A DNA stretch of 38,873 nucleotides from Kiritimatiellia bacterium (GTDB lineage Bacteria; Verrucomicrobiota; Kiritimatiellia; RFP12; UBA1067), in NCBI GenBank assembly GCA_017628025.1, contig JAGBZX010000038.1, positions 1 through 38,873 of the forward strand. Reading direction: 5' to 3'. The notes below the pieces were generated by a model that was not told the origin of the DNA, made no database searches, and was given only the letters and a program-made list of their open reading frames with translations. This document shows, in pieces, positions 30,511 to 38,771 of the stretch. The first letter of the stretch is position 1; each line of letters begins with the position of its first letter. Position numbers and translations under genes: made by a program.

Positions 30511-33285
30511 ATGATAAATAAAGAATATCTTAATCCAAAATCAAGACTCGTAAAAGAGGTCGCTTCATGGCTTTGTGGAAATGATACTTTTCCTGGGCGT
30601 GTAAAAAATTTAGATGGTGTTTATTCGCTTTCCCATGTTTTAGTAGTAGTGCCAACTTCGCAAAGTGGCAGAAATTTACGCTTAGAGTTGGCAAGAGAGG
30701 CGAACAAGCGAGGTTGGGGAGGCATATTACCGCCAAAAGTTGTTATGTCTAATACGCTATTGCAATTAGAGAATGAGCGTATAGCGAATGACGCAGAAGA
30801 ACTTTCTGTAATGGCGTCAGTTCTTTTAGAATGCGATATTGCTGAGTATAAGGCTCTTTTCCCTAGGCCACCGTTAGAACGCACTGCCGACTGGGCGTTA
30901 GATATGGCGGGCATGATTCTTGGTGTTCAAAGCATTATTTCTGAAAATGCCTTGTATATTAGTGATGTAGAGCCAGAGATAGATTCCGATAGATGGCAAG
31001 ATTTGGCGAAGATTGAAAATCTATTTTTTAAGAAGCTTACTGATAATGGGGTAAGGCCTAAAATCGTTGCTCGTAATAAAGCGGTTTTTGGGGGGTGTCC
31101 AGAAGATGAGATAGAAGAGATAGTTTTGCCTTCTGCGCTAGATATTAAAGGAGCTTTTATAAAGTATCTTGAAAATTCCCCACAGAAAATTTCGATATTG
31201 ATTCATGCTGACAGTTCTCAAGAATCAAAGTTTGATGAGTGGGGTAGGCCGAGGGAAATTTTTTCAGCAGAAATTCCAGTTGAAAAAATAAATAGTTATC
31301 CAACAGCTGTAATAGAGGCAGATGTTGTTGCGAAACATTTTCGTTCAATTGATATTAAAGAAGAGTTGCCGGCTCTTGTCGTGTGTAATGATGAGATGCA
31401 CGCAGAACTAGAGGGCGCGTTTCAAAATTATTTTTCTGAAAAAGAACTCGTTCTGCGCAATCCTTCGAGAGAGTTTCTTTCAAAATCTGCATTAGGGCGA
31501 CTTCTAGGAGCGATTACCCGCCTAGCGACAGAAGATGATTATGATACTTTTTCGACTTTAATTAGAACTGGTGATATAGCGCGCTGGGCTAGCAATGCTT
31601 TGGGTGTCGATAAGGCGGAGATTTCAAAATATGTAGGAGCGTTAGACAAGGTTCAAAACACTCACCTGCCTCGCACGATAGCAGAAGTGATTTCAGGAGC
31701 AGCCACTGATGCGGAAAAGGCGAGAGAAAAAGAGCGAGCGCCGTTAATAGGGTTAAAAAAATTAGTCGAAGCCATTAAGGCTGAGCTTTGTGATCCATTG
31801 CTATTTGTTTCAAAAATTTTTTCAACTATAACGCTAGATGAGAAAAATCCAGCGGATCGTGAACTTATAGCGGCTGCGAAAGTTGTTCGTGAATTAAAGG
31901 AGGCCTGTTCTAGCGATTTGGTGCAGGATAAATTCAAGACTAAGCTCTTTCAGCGCCTACTAAAGACATCTTCGTTTATGTTAGAGCCAATGGCTGAGAA
32001 TATTCTCTCGTCAGTAGGGTGGCTAGAACTTCCGTGGTGTTCAGAAGAAGAACTTGTTATAACAGGATTTAATGAAGGCGCAGTTCCACAAAATATTGTA
32101 GGTCACCCATTTATCCCAGATGTTCTTCGCAGGGAGTTAGATTTAAGTACAAATGCACAACGTGAAGCGCGAGACTCGTTTATTTTAGCACAAGCAATAA
32201 CTTGCAGGGCAAGAGGCGCAGTTTCAATTAATATGCACCAAATCTCCGGTGATAAAAATGTAATGAAGCCTTCGCGTATTCTTTTTAATGGCATTAGCGA
32301 TAGGGATTTGCCGAGTTTAGCACAAAGGCTTTATGATGTTTCTAAAGGCGGCAAGGCCTCTCCGCCGAAGGTGCTGCCCGATGCGTGGCGCCTTAAGTTG
32401 CCCTTTCCTCCTAAAGGGACGGTGTTTAGAGAGAATATTTCGCCAACCTTAATTGATCAATATATTAGATGTCCTTTTAATTTTTATTTGCAAAGAGTTT
32501 TGGGTCAAAAGAGTGATGATCGCAATCAAGAACTTGATAGTTTGGCCTTTGGTACCCTTTGCCACGATGTGTTAGATCAATTTGCCAAAACTGGCCCGAA
32601 GGATTCGACAGATGTTGATGAAATAGCTTCGTTTCTTGAAGCGGAGGTTTATCGTAAGTTGCAAGTATTTGGCGCTAATCCCCCGGCGATAATAACCTTG
32701 CAAGGGGAAGCTGCGATAGAAAGATTAAAAGCCTTTGCTAAGATTCAGGCGTTAAGGCGAAAGAAAGGCTGGCGCATAATCTATTCAGAACAATCCTTAG
32801 AGTGTCGGATAAGGACATGTCCAACATTGATTCGCGGCACGGTTGATCGCATTGATCAACATGAAGAAACAGGAGAGATTGCGATAATTGACTATAAAAC
32901 TTGGCGCAGTGATGATGCTTCGGGCAGACGCAAGGAAAGTGTGCAGTTGCCATTGTATCGTGCTATGGTAGAAACCTCGGGGCTTTTTAGTAAAGAGATT
33001 GCAAATACTTCAAAGGCTTTTTATTGTATTTTGGCAGAGCGAAGTGAAGATGTAAAATTTGACGAGAAAAATGCCTGTGACGAAGGCTCACAAAGCGAAG
33101 CTGAAGAAAAGATATTAGTAGCTTTAACAGATATTGCTAAAGGTAGGTTTTATCCCGCCAAGATAAATTCAGAAACAGAGGGGTGGTTAAAGGATTATGG
33201 AGCTTTGATTTGGCAGTCGCCAGAGGAAGGTATAGATTTAGAATGGATAGCCGATCAAAAAAGAAGGTTGGAGGAAGCTCAATGA
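30511..33285 (+). CDS. addB: AddB-like subunit of a helicase-nuclease (PD-(D/E)XK nuclease)
   Basis: The AddAB complex processes double-strand DNA ends for recombination. The 924-residue product has an N-terminal inactive helicase-like part (LSHVLVVVPTSQSGRNLRLE, no Walker A lysine), a middle region with LVITGFNEGAVPQNIVGHPF, and a C-terminal nuclease domain (about 645-880). The nuclease domain has SPTLIDQYIRCPFNFYLQRV, FGTLCHDVLDQFA, IRGTVDRIDQHEETGEIAII and the catalytic IIDYKTW. The four-cysteine iron-sulfur pattern of Bacillus AddB is not visible; only the Cys in RCPF is in place. It is coupled to addA by ATGA. Confidence 0.83.
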   Translation: MINKEYLNPKSRLVKEVASWLCGNDTFPGRVKNLDGVYSLSHVLVVVPTSQSGRNLRLELAREANKRGWGGILPPKVVMSNTLLQLENERIANDAEELSVMASVLLECDIAEYKALFPRPPLERTADWALDMAGMILGVQSIISENALYISDVEPEIDSDRWQDLAKIENLFFKKLTDNGVRPKIVARNKAVFGGCPEDEIEEIVLPSALDIKGAFIKYLENSPQKISILIHADSSQESKFDEWGRPREIFSAEIPVEKINSYPTAVIEADVVAKHFRSIDIKEELPALVVCNDEMHAELEGAFQNYFSEKELVLRNPSREFLSKSALGRLLGAITRLATEDDYDTFSTLIRTGDIARWASNALGVDKAEISKYVGALDKVQNTHLPRTIAEVISGAATDAEKAREKERAPLIGLKKLVEAIKAELCDPLLFVSKIFSTITLDEKNPADRELIAAAKVVRELKEACSSDLVQDKFKTKLFQRLLKTSSFMLEPMAENILSSVGWLELPWCSEEELVITGFNEGAVPQNIVGHPFIPDVLRRELDLSTNAQREARDSFILAQAITCRARGAVSINMHQISGDKNVMKPSRILFNGISDRDLPSLAQRLYDVSKGGKASPPKVLPDAWRLKLPFPPKGTVFRENISPTLIDQYIRCPFNFYLQRVLGQKSDDRNQELDSLAFGTLCHDVLDQFAKTGPKDSTDVDEIASFLEAEVYRKLQVFGANPPAIITLQGEAAIERLKAFAKIQALRRKKGWRIIYSEQSLECRIRTCPTLIRGTVDRIDQHEETGEIAIIDYKTWRSDDASGRRKESVQLPLYRAMVETSGLFSKEIANTSKAFYCILAERSEDVKFDEKNACDEGSQSEAEEKILVALTDIAKGRFYPAKINSETEGWLKDYGALIWQSPEEGIDLEWIADQKRRLEEAQ

Positions 33286-36230
33286 AAATGCCGCCACTTA
33301 CGGTTATTGAAGCTTCAGCTGGCACAGGCAAAACATTTGCACTTGTATCGCGTCTTTTAGAGCTTATTTTTAATGGGACAGAGCCAGAGCGTATAGTTGC
33401 ATTAACATTTTCGCGTTTGGCAGCAGGCGAGATATTTAACAACTTTATTAAACGTCTTTCAGAAGCTGCAGAAGATGAAAATAGGGCAAGAGAAGAAAGT
33501 AAGATTCTCGGTAAAAACTTAACGTCTAAAGATTTTGCCGCGAAGCTTCGAGAAGTTATTTCTAAGCAACACCTCTCGCTCATTGGTACACTTGATAGTT
33601 TTATGATGCGTATTGTCCGTATGATTCCTCTGGAGCTTGGGCTTGAGGGAGAGGTTTCTATAATGAGTGACTACCGTAGTCCGGTTGAGCGCATGAGGCT
33701 TTTAGGTGATATGCTTATGCGTCAGAGCGATGAGGCGAAAGTTATATTCCGTCACGCATTCAGGTTGGCTTTTGCGAATGCTCATGTAAAGAGCTTCTTG
33801 GAAGAATTTTCAAATTTCATACGCTCTTGGCATATGAAGTATCGCGACGTTCTTGAAAGAGACGATAAGTTTTCCGCGTGGACTGATGAAAGTAGAATAT
33901 GGGGCGATAATGTGCCTAGCGATTTGTCAGTGACTCTTTCTGAAATTCGCGGGCTTTCAGAAAAGTTAACTGGGTATGCTGGCATGAGAGGTGCAGATAC
34001 CTTTATTGATGCTGTTAAGAATTTTTCTGGTACAGTGCCAGATATTCCAGTAGTGATGAGAGATGATCCCGTTGCTAATAAAGCCCTCTCACTGATGCAC
34101 AGCTGGAAGATTGCAAATGCTCTCAAAGAAACGCAAGGAATATTTCTTTTGCTGAGCGCATATGAAGCGGCATATGCTTCAAAGGTTAGAGCGAAAGGGC
34201 TTGTTACATTTGATGATTTGCCGCGGCTTTTAAATTCTCTGCCTTCTGGGGTAAAGCTACCGCTAGAATATCGCATGGATGCGCAATTTGATCATTGGGC
34301 GTTAGACGAGTTTCAAGACACAAGTAGAGGTCAATGGAATGCGCTTAAAAATTTAATTGGTGAGGCTCTTGGTCCAGATTCTGGTAAAAGTGTGTTTATT
34401 GTTGGCGACCGCAAGCAATCAATCTATGAGTGGCGCGGCGGTGATGTTGATATTTTAGGTAGTCAAGTTGCTTTAGCTCAAATGAGTGGCAATCTTCTTG
34501 TTGCGCTAGATAAGTCATATAGATATTTGCCGGTAATTTCTGAAGCGGTAAACAAAGTCTTTGATAGTCGCTCTGTTAGGGCGATGCTAGACATGGATGA
34601 TGCGCCAGAAAGTGCCAAGTGGGAGTGTAGAGAGCATAGAAGCCATAAAGACGCGGAGGGGTTTGTGCAGGTGATTCAGGCACAAAAAGAAAAGCAGGCA
34701 AAAATGTCTGATTTCTTTCAGCCTATCAAAAATGCATTAGAGGCGGTACGACCTTGGGAGCGTGGTATAACTACGGCGATACTAGTTAGAAAAAATAGCA
34801 TGGGCGAGGCGATACATGCATACTTAAAAGCAAATGGCATAGATAAAGTAGTTTTTGAGGGTGAAAGTAATATTAGCGATTGTCCAGCGTTGGTACTGAT
34901 GATTAATCTTATTAAACTTTCAGAATATTCTCAAGATAAGTTAGCCTATGAGCATATTAAGTGCTCTCCTATAGCAAGCGTACTATATAGAGAAAAATTT
35001 CCAGAGCCAGCAGAACTTTCTGCGATGCTTTTAGAGGATTTCACACGCAAGGGGATGGTGAGAAAGTTTAGGGAGATTCGCGAGGTGATTAAAGAAATCC
35101 CAAATGCGTGGAATGATTTTACAGAGGCTAGGTTTGCTGATTTTATTAATTGCGCAGTTGAGTTTGAATCAATGCGTGAGGCTACTATGCGCTTATCTGA
35201 TTTTGCGGAATTTGTGGCGAATAAAAAACGTCGAGATTATGCAGAAGATGGTATGATTCGCATCATGACGATGCATCAGTCAAAAGGGCTAGGGTTTAAT
35301 TGGGTTATTGTTCCATTCTATGAGCATGATGAGTTAGTTGGATCTAAATCTCAACACGTTGGTCCTCTAGAGCAAATGGAGCCAAACTGGATACTTAATA
35401 ATCCAGGTATCAAAACTGCGATGACAGATCCCGTTCTTGCTAAGGCAGAGCGAGTTAGAGAGCAAGTGCAGATTTACAATTCGCTATGTTTGAATTATGT
35501 TGCTATGACGCGAGCAATGAATGCGCTTACGATTATTCTTCATCCGCAAAATAAAACTCAGAAAAAGAAGGCAGGAGATGCTGGATTTCCTAAACGCTTT
35601 AGCGACATAGTTAGAATGGTTGAACTAGAGACAAAGGGCAACCCAAGGTGGTATCAAGCTTTTGAAGAAAAAGAACCAGGCTTTAGTAATGCCAGTAGCG
35701 AAAAGTGTGATGCAATAAAGCGCAAGATGCGCTCAGCTATTAAAAAGTCTCGTCCCAGCGAGTCGTTTTATAGCGGATTAAAGGCAGATGCGTTGTTCAG
35801 TGATAATTTTGGCAAATCAGCAGAAAGAGGTAATAAGGCGCATAAGGCGTACTCTAAGATTGAATGGATTGAAGCCTCGCAGGCGAAAAATAGTTTTGAG
35901 AGAGCTCTTGTAAAGCCGCAGGAGCGCGCGACGCTTTGGCGAGAAAAGGCTTATGAGATATTTGTTGATGGTGTATGGGAAACTGGGCAATTTGATAGAG
36001 TTGTTTTTATTGGAGAAGGAGACGAGAGGCGCGCAATTATTTATGACTTTAAAACAAATGTGCAGCGGCTAGGTGAGAGCGAAAGAGAATTTCTGCTACG
36101 CATGCGTGAAACTTATGCAACGCAAATGAGCAAGTATAAAAAGGCGCTTTCAGCTCTTACGGGTATACCATTAGAGCGTATTGAAACGAAGCTACTTCTT
36201 GAGGCATTGTTAGTTGAGGTTGATATCTAG
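33282..36230 (+). CDS. addA: AddA-like UvrD-family helicase-nuclease
   Basis: AddA is the ATP-driven motor of the AddAB end-processing enzyme. The 982-residue product has helicase motifs in order: Walker A EASAGTGKTFAL (Lys17), LTFSRLAAGEI, LDEFQDTSRGQW (motif II), FIVGDRKQSIYEWRGGD (motif III), MTMHQSKGLGFNWVIVPFYE (motif V) and LCLNYVAMTRAMNAL (motif VI). A C-terminal nuclease domain has DRVVF...AIIYDFKTN. It is shorter than Bacillus AddA (about 1,230). ATG 33282 lies behind GAGGAAG and overlaps the addB stop by ATGA. With addB it forms a two-gene operon. Confidence 0.86.
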   Translation: MKMPPLTVIEASAGTGKTFALVSRLLELIFNGTEPERIVALTFSRLAAGEIFNNFIKRLSEAAEDENRAREESKILGKNLTSKDFAAKLREVISKQHLSLIGTLDSFMMRIVRMIPLELGLEGEVSIMSDYRSPVERMRLLGDMLMRQSDEAKVIFRHAFRLAFANAHVKSFLEEFSNFIRSWHMKYRDVLERDDKFSAWTDESRIWGDNVPSDLSVTLSEIRGLSEKLTGYAGMRGADTFIDAVKNFSGTVPDIPVVMRDDPVANKALSLMHSWKIANALKETQGIFLLLSAYEAAYASKVRAKGLVTFDDLPRLLNSLPSGVKLPLEYRMDAQFDHWALDEFQDTSRGQWNALKNLIGEALGPDSGKSVFIVGDRKQSIYEWRGGDVDILGSQVALAQMSGNLLVALDKSYRYLPVISEAVNKVFDSRSVRAMLDMDDAPESAKWECREHRSHKDAEGFVQVIQAQKEKQAKMSDFFQPIKNALEAVRPWERGITTAILVRKNSMGEAIHAYLKANGIDKVVFEGESNISDCPALVLMINLIKLSEYSQDKLAYEHIKCSPIASVLYREKFPEPAELSAMLLEDFTRKGMVRKFREIREVIKEIPNAWNDFTEARFADFINCAVEFESMREATMRLSDFAEFVANKKRRDYAEDGMIRIMTMHQSKGLGFNWVIVPFYEHDELVGSKSQHVGPLEQMEPNWILNNPGIKTAMTDPVLAKAERVREQVQIYNSLCLNYVAMTRAMNALTIILHPQNKTQKKKAGDAGFPKRFSDIVRMVELETKGNPRWYQAFEEKEPGFSNASSEKCDAIKRKMRSAIKKSRPSESFYSGLKADALFSDNFGKSAERGNKAHKAYSKIEWIEASQAKNSFERALVKPQERATLWREKAYEIFVDGVWETGQFDRVVFIGEGDERRAIIYDFKTNVQRLGESEREFLLRMRETYATQMSKYKKALSALTGIPLERIETKLLLEALLVEVDI

Positions 36231-36250
36231 CGAAGGCATGGCTTTTAATA

Positions 36251-36868
36251 TCAAGTGTTAAGCAGCTTTTCAAATTCCGCCTCTGTTTGACTATTTGATA
36301 TAAATTTAATCGCTTGCCAGCCACAGGTTTTTGCACCAGTTATATTTTGCTCAACATCGTCAATAAAGCAAAGCTCTTCTGCAGGTAATTTTATACGAGA
36401 TTGCAGAATGTTGTATATTTCGGGTTGTGGCTTAAAGATTTTTTCTTCTCCAGAAATTACCATCGCATCAGCTAGGGAGATGTAGTCAGCGAAGTGAGAT
36501 TTAAAAAACTTATTGCCGAAAGTCGAACTCATGTTGGTGAGTATGCCAATTTTAAAACCGCGGAGCTTAAGTTCTTGCATCCATTCGCCTGTCCGCTCTC
36601 TCCTATATAGCCAGCTTGCGCTATCGGCTTCTAGGAAGCGCGCCAAAACTGCCTCATCAACTTTAATGCCTGCATCCTCCCAGATTTTATTATACATTTC
36701 TTCGAGCGTCATTTCGTCGGAATCGTATTTATGACGATAATTAGAGAATCCTTTTTTGATAATATCAAAGGGAATGTTCATCTCGTTGGCAAGATCGATT
36801 ACTCTTTCTGGCATGGTTGAGGTGGTCATTACGCCACCAAAATAAAATACAACAGCACTGATTTTCAT
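36251..36868 (-). CDS. HAD-superfamily protein lacking the nucleophilic aspartate
   Basis: The 205-residue product belongs to the HAD-IA group near YihX-like phosphatases: SAVVFYFGGVMTT (motif I), GILTNMSS (motif II), EEKIFKPQPEIYNIL (motif III Lys) and LCFIDDVEQNITGAK (motif IV) are all present. In motif I the catalytic Asp (usual FDxGGV) is Tyr9, codon TAT with its first base at 36844. One base change from GAT would explain it. The family phosphoaspartyl mechanism cannot work without that Asp, so the protein may be a pseudoenzyme or a recent mutant. It has its own extended -10 promoter and an AAGGAA ribosome binding site, and converges on addA. Confidence 0.85.
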   Translation of the reverse strand: MKISAVVFYFGGVMTTSTMPERVIDLANEMNIPFDIIKKGFSNYRHKYDSDEMTLEEMYNKIWEDAGIKVDEAVLARFLEADSASWLYRRERTGEWMQELKLRGFKIGILTNMSSTFGNKFFKSHFADYISLADAMVISGEEKIFKPQPEIYNILQSRIKLPAEELCFIDDVEQNITGAKTCGWQAIKFISNSQTEAEFEKLLNT

Positions 36869-36892
36869 AATTATTCCTTTTTCGCACTAAGA

Positions 36893-36901
36893 ATTTTATC
36901 A
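36893..36901 (-). promoter_or_regulatory. Extended -10 promoter of the HAD pseudoenzyme gene
   Basis: On the minus strand TTTGATAAAATTC gives TAAAAT 24 nt before the ATG. The leader includes AAGGAA as ribosome binding site. Confidence 0.6.
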
Positions 36902-37042
36902 AATCATGAATTTATTAGTCAAACTTATATAATTCCGCCAACGCTTTAAAAATCAAAGTTTTACCATTTAAACTTTTCTTAATTTATTTTTAAGTATTGG
37001 TCGAGCGAAATAATAGTAAGGTAAGCGAGTAATTGGGTAGTT
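36902..37042. other. AT-rich spacer upstream of the mini-hairpin element
   Basis: I see no gene or RNA structure here. It separates the divergent HAD gene (minus strand) from the GC-rich element and rph. Confidence 0.5.
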
Positions 37043-37228
37043 AGTTTTGCGGCCCGGATTCTTGCGACTTTCGCCACGCGAAAGCTCCTCGTGCGGGGCC
37101 TTGAGGCTCCGCTCTAGCGACTGCCTTCGGCTGCGACCTTCGGTCGGTGGATATTCTTCGCAGTTCGCTTCGCTCATCCGACCCGGCCGCTACGCGGCGG
37201 GCGCAATCTACAACTTTCAACCGAGTAA
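37043..37228 (+). repeat. GC-rich mini-hairpin element, copy B (long)
   Basis: This 186-bp block is far richer in GC than its flanks and is packed with tiny hairpins that have 2-3-nt loops: CTTTCGC/GCGAAAG (37068-37084, 7 bp), GCCT/AGGC, GCC TTC GGC, CGACC TTC GGTCG and CCGC TAC GCGG. Its 3' end (37197-37228) matches copy A at 27 of 32 positions. Open frames across it have no coding character. It ends 38 nt before the -10 of rph, so it could affect rph transcription or serve as a protein-binding or mobile repeat. Confidence 0.65.
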
Positions 37229-37266
37229 CCGAGTACGTAAGCGATGCAAAATTTCTAATAAAAGTG

Positions 37267-37272
37267 TATAAT
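37267..37272 (+). promoter_or_regulatory. -10 of rph, leaderless type
   Basis: TATAAT lies 8 nt before ATG 37281 (the intervening bases are ATACGATT). No Shine-Dalgarno sequence is present. Confidence 0.6.
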
Positions 37273-37280
37273 ATACGATT

Positions 37281-37970
37281 ATGAAAAAAAACACAGAGCT
37301 TAGAAAAATTAAGATAGTCAAGAATTTCACAAAACACGCCACTGGTAGCGTTTTAATTAAATGGGGCAATACCTGGGTCTTATGCACAGCAAGCGTTGAA
37401 GAGAAGGTGCCACCATTTTTGCGTGAATCAGGGCGCGGATGGGTAACAGCAGAGTATTCGATGCTTCCATCCTCTACTGGAGGTGGCCGGAAAGAGCGCG
37501 ATGTTAAAAAGTTGAAAATCGACGCGCGTAGTTCTGAAATTCAGCGTCTTATTGGTAGGTCTCTTCGTGCAGCAGTTGATATGGAAAAGCTTGGCGAAAG
37601 ACAAATTATCATAGACTGCGATGTGTTGCAAGCTGATGGTGGAACGCGCTGTGCTTCAATTACAGGCGGCATGGTTGCTCTCGAGATAGCAATTAAAAAG
37701 ATGATGAAGGCTAAGCTTATAAAAGAAAATCCAATTATTCATCGCGTTGCGGCTCTCTCTGTTGGTGTGTGTGATGGTGTTCCTACTTTAGATCTTGATT
37801 ATGCTCATGATTCAACAGCAGAAGTCGATTTAAATGTTGTAATGACGGATGATGGGCGCTTTGTTGAAATTCAAGGTTGTGCCGAGCATAAGCCATTTAC
37901 AGACGAGAATATGGCGGCGATGCTAAAGCTTGCAAAAAGTGGGCTTAAAAAGATATTTGAAATTATATGA
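37281..37970 (+). CDS. rph: Ribonuclease PH
   Basis: RNase PH trims tRNA 3' ends by phosphorolysis. The 229-residue product has normal length and motifs: HATGSVLIKWGNTWVLCTAS, GRGWVTAEYSMLPSSTGGG, RKERDVKKLKIDARSSEIQR, IIIDCDVLQADGGTRCASIT, and LDLDYAHDSTAEVDLNVVMT with the catalytic Asp region. It overlaps trmL by ATGA. It begins without a Shine-Dalgarno site, consistent with a leaderless message. Confidence 0.96.
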   Translation: MKKNTELRKIKIVKNFTKHATGSVLIKWGNTWVLCTASVEEKVPPFLRESGRGWVTAEYSMLPSSTGGGRKERDVKKLKIDARSSEIQRLIGRSLRAAVDMEKLGERQIIIDCDVLQADGGTRCASITGGMVALEIAIKKMMKAKLIKENPIIHRVAALSVGVCDGVPTLDLDYAHDSTAEVDLNVVMTDDGRFVEIQGCAEHKPFTDENMAAMLKLAKSGLKKIFEII

Positions 37971-38458
37971 ATAATCTAGTTGAAAAGCAAGATAAAAGCT
38001 TTGGTTTTTCAATTGTACTTTTAAGACCAGAAATTCCGCATAATACTGGCGCTATTGGTAGGCTGTGTGTTGGCCTTGGCGTTAGTCTCCATTTAATTCG
38101 GCCGCTTGGCTTTAAACTTGATGATCGTTCCGTGCAACGCGCAGGTTTAGATTATTGGCCGCATTTGGATATTGTGATTCATAACACATGGGAAGATTAC
38201 ATTTTATCTCAGTGTCCCAAAAGACTTTTTATGATGTCGACTCATGGTGAAAAATCACTCTATGAATGTAAATTCGAAAAGGGCGACGCGTTGGTTTTTG
38301 GCAATGAGAGCTCTGGTTTGCCTAAAAACTTTTATGAGGAATATAGAGAAGTTTTATTTAAAATTCCAATGCCTGGGGAGCATGCTAGATCTATTAATCT
38401 GGCTAATGCTGTTTCAATCGCAGCTTATGAGTGTTATCGCCAGCAAAGATTAAATTAA
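37967..38458 (+). CDS. trmL: tRNA (cytidine/uridine(34)-2'-O)-methyltransferase TrmL
   Basis: TrmL is a SPOUT-class enzyme that methylates the wobble ribose of certain leucine tRNAs. The 163-residue product has family length and the three SPOUT motifs: RPEIPHNTGAIGRLCVGLG with the catalytic Asn-Thr-Gly loop, ALVFGNESSGLPKNF (motif II), and IPMPGEHARSINLANAVSIA (motif III, the SAM-binding knot). It is coupled to rph by a 4-nt overlap, making a small tRNA-maturation operon just before the rRNA genes. Confidence 0.95.
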   Translation: MNNLVEKQDKSFGFSIVLLRPEIPHNTGAIGRLCVGLGVSLHLIRPLGFKLDDRSVQRAGLDYWPHLDIVIHNTWEDYILSQCPKRLFMMSTHGEKSLYECKFEKGDALVFGNESSGLPKNFYEEYREVLFKIPMPGEHARSINLANAVSIAAYECYRQQRLN

Positions 38459-38625
38459 GATTTAGGATTTTGGAGCGACAGATTTCACTGTATTGGTGAA
38501 TAAAAAATGAAGAATGAGTAATGAAGGCTTGAAAATGTTGCCAATGTGATAGTGTTGCCATTTTTCGGTTCTCAATCCTACTGTACGGTTTGATGATTCT
38601 TGAAAGAAAAAATTAAAATTTGTTG
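38459..38625. other. Spacer between trmL and the rRNA promoter
   Basis: About 170 nt without a coding frame. GTTGCC occurs twice (near 38538 and 38555), and ATTTTTC follows the second. I see no convincing hairpin with a U-tract, so the end of the rph-trmL transcript is not defined. Confidence 0.4.
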
Positions 38626-38655
38626 TTGCAAAGGTGCGGTGGTTTATGATATACT
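38626..38655 (+). promoter_or_regulatory. Promoter of the rRNA operon
   Basis: TTGCAA (38626-38631) and TATACT (38650-38655) are 18 nt apart, with TGA just before the -10 (extended type). The preceding bases make TTGTTGCA, as in the tRNA-Asp/Gln promoter. Confidence 0.75.
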
Positions 38656-38684
38656 ACGCAAATGTTCGCCCGAAACGGTGAATT

Positions 38685-38696
38685 TGTTCTTTGAAA
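38685..38696 (+). promoter_or_regulatory. boxA-like antitermination site in the rRNA leader
   Basis: TGTTCTTTGAAA resembles the boxA element bound by NusB/S10 in rRNA leaders and lies between the promoter and 16S, where such a site belongs. A small hairpin (GTGTCT/AGACAC, 38711-38730) follows. Confidence 0.6.
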
Positions 38697-38771
38697 TATC
38701 GCTTTGAAGCGTGTCTTGTGAAAGAGACACGGAACATTAAATGTTTGTGTGGAGGCCAGAAAACTGTTTAA

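Noticed and set aside
37043..37228. CRISPR array or attachment site.
   Set aside because: The hairpins differ in sequence and spacing; there are no regular direct repeats with spacers, and no integrase or cas gene is near.
37041..37337. Open frames through the GC-rich mini-hairpin block.
   Set aside because: The products are low-complexity Arg/Ser/Ala strings caused by the hairpin repeats, with no ribosome binding site.
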